Below are positions 13,280 to 13,407 of a stretch of DNA of 13,407 nt, one piece after another. Position 1 is the first letter of the stretch; each line of letters opens with the position of its first letter. The stretch covers positions 1 through 13,407 of the forward strand of contig CAZJQZ010000059.1 in the NCBI GenBank assembly GCA_964548045.1, written 5' to 3'. The position numbers and the translations under genes are program-made. The notes beneath the pieces were generated by a model. The model did not search any database, was not told where the DNA came from, and worked only from the letters and a program-made list of their open reading frames with translations. The DNA is from JBGLNL01 sp964548045 (GTDB lineage Bacteria; Chloroflexota; Dehalococcoidia; SZUA-161; SpSt-899).

Positions 13280-13308
13280 TTGACTTTGCTTCAGGATTTG
13301 AGGATAAT
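13280..13308 (+). promoter_or_regulatory. promoter of tRNA-Asn
   Basis: TTGACT (13280-13285, five of six), 17-base spacer, GATAAT (13303-13308, five of six). It begins ten bases after the porB stop and predicts a start near 13315, so the tRNA can be transcribed independently. A TGCCC/GGGCA hairpin (13318-13331) lies in the short 5' leader. Confidence 0.65.
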
Positions 13309-13335
13309 TGTCAGCGGTGCCCGGTTGGGCAGTGA

Positions 13336-13407
13336 TCCCCGATAGCTCAGCGGTAGAGCGGGCGGCTGTTAACCGCTAGGTCGTAGGTTCGAATCCTACT
13401 CGGGGAG
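13336..13407 (+). tRNA. tRNA-Asn (anticodon GTT)
   Basis: The acceptor TCCCCGA (13336-13342) pairs with TCGGGGA (13400-13406), and the discriminator is G13407, the last base of the window. The D arm is GCTC/GAGC. The anticodon stem GGCGG/CCGCT has loop CTGTTAA, giving anticodon GTT. The T arm is GTAGG-TTCGAAT-CCTAC. Whether CCA is encoded cannot be seen. Confidence 0.97.

Overview
The window looks like an end-to-end contig from an anaerobic bacterium. The best fit is Chloroflexota, class Dehalococcoidia or a relative. That is inferred from the gene set (gamma-delta-alpha-beta ferredoxin-dependent 2-oxoacid oxidoreductase, PflX-like radical SAM protein, beta-helix/LamG surface protein) and not from a database search, so it is moderate confidence at best. 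Nothing here is a clear new defence or biosynthetic system. The less ordinary material is a broken surface-protein gene and a repeat-rich non-coding stretch beside it.

Layout. Bases 1-34 are a near-perfect inverted copy of 55-88 and look like a fold-back assembly artefact. They interrupt a short-chain dehydrogenase/reductase gene, whose last 136 codons follow (37-444, +). A COG1313/PflX-like radical SAM gene (444-1382, +) overlaps it by one base. Convergent to these is one very large secreted beta-helix protein gene (1433-5618, -). It is split by an in-frame TAA at 3252-3254 and by a +1 frameshift near a run of five G about 60 nt further on. Its GTG start, Shine-Dalgarno site, signal peptide and TATAAT box are all intact.

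Bases 5684-6443 carry no convincing gene. They hold two consecutive plus-strand terminator-like hairpins, a cluster of REP/MITE-like palindromes (6017-6175), and ten contiguous 21-bp repeats alternating between two types (6218-6427). Next to these is a 56-codon remnant of the 3' end of a tail-fibre-like or surface gene (6444-6614, -).

Bases 6741-7474 (-) encode a CrcB/Fluc fluoride channel and a DUF190 protein, a usual fluoride-resistance pair. A possible 39-codon ORF is translationally coupled upstream. A COG2509 FAD-dependent dehydrogenase (7660-9054, -) follows, then the ribosomal protein set rplU-rpmA-rpmE (9935 down to 9117, -), driven by a good sigma-70-type promoter that diverges from tRNA-Arg(CCG).

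The right end is a compact four-gene operon (10314-13270, +) encoding the gamma, delta, alpha and beta subunits of a pyruvate:ferredoxin-type oxidoreductase. This is the central acetyl-CoA/pyruvate and reduced-ferredoxin enzyme of anaerobes. The window ends exactly at the discriminator base of tRNA-Asn(GTT), which has its own strong promoter.
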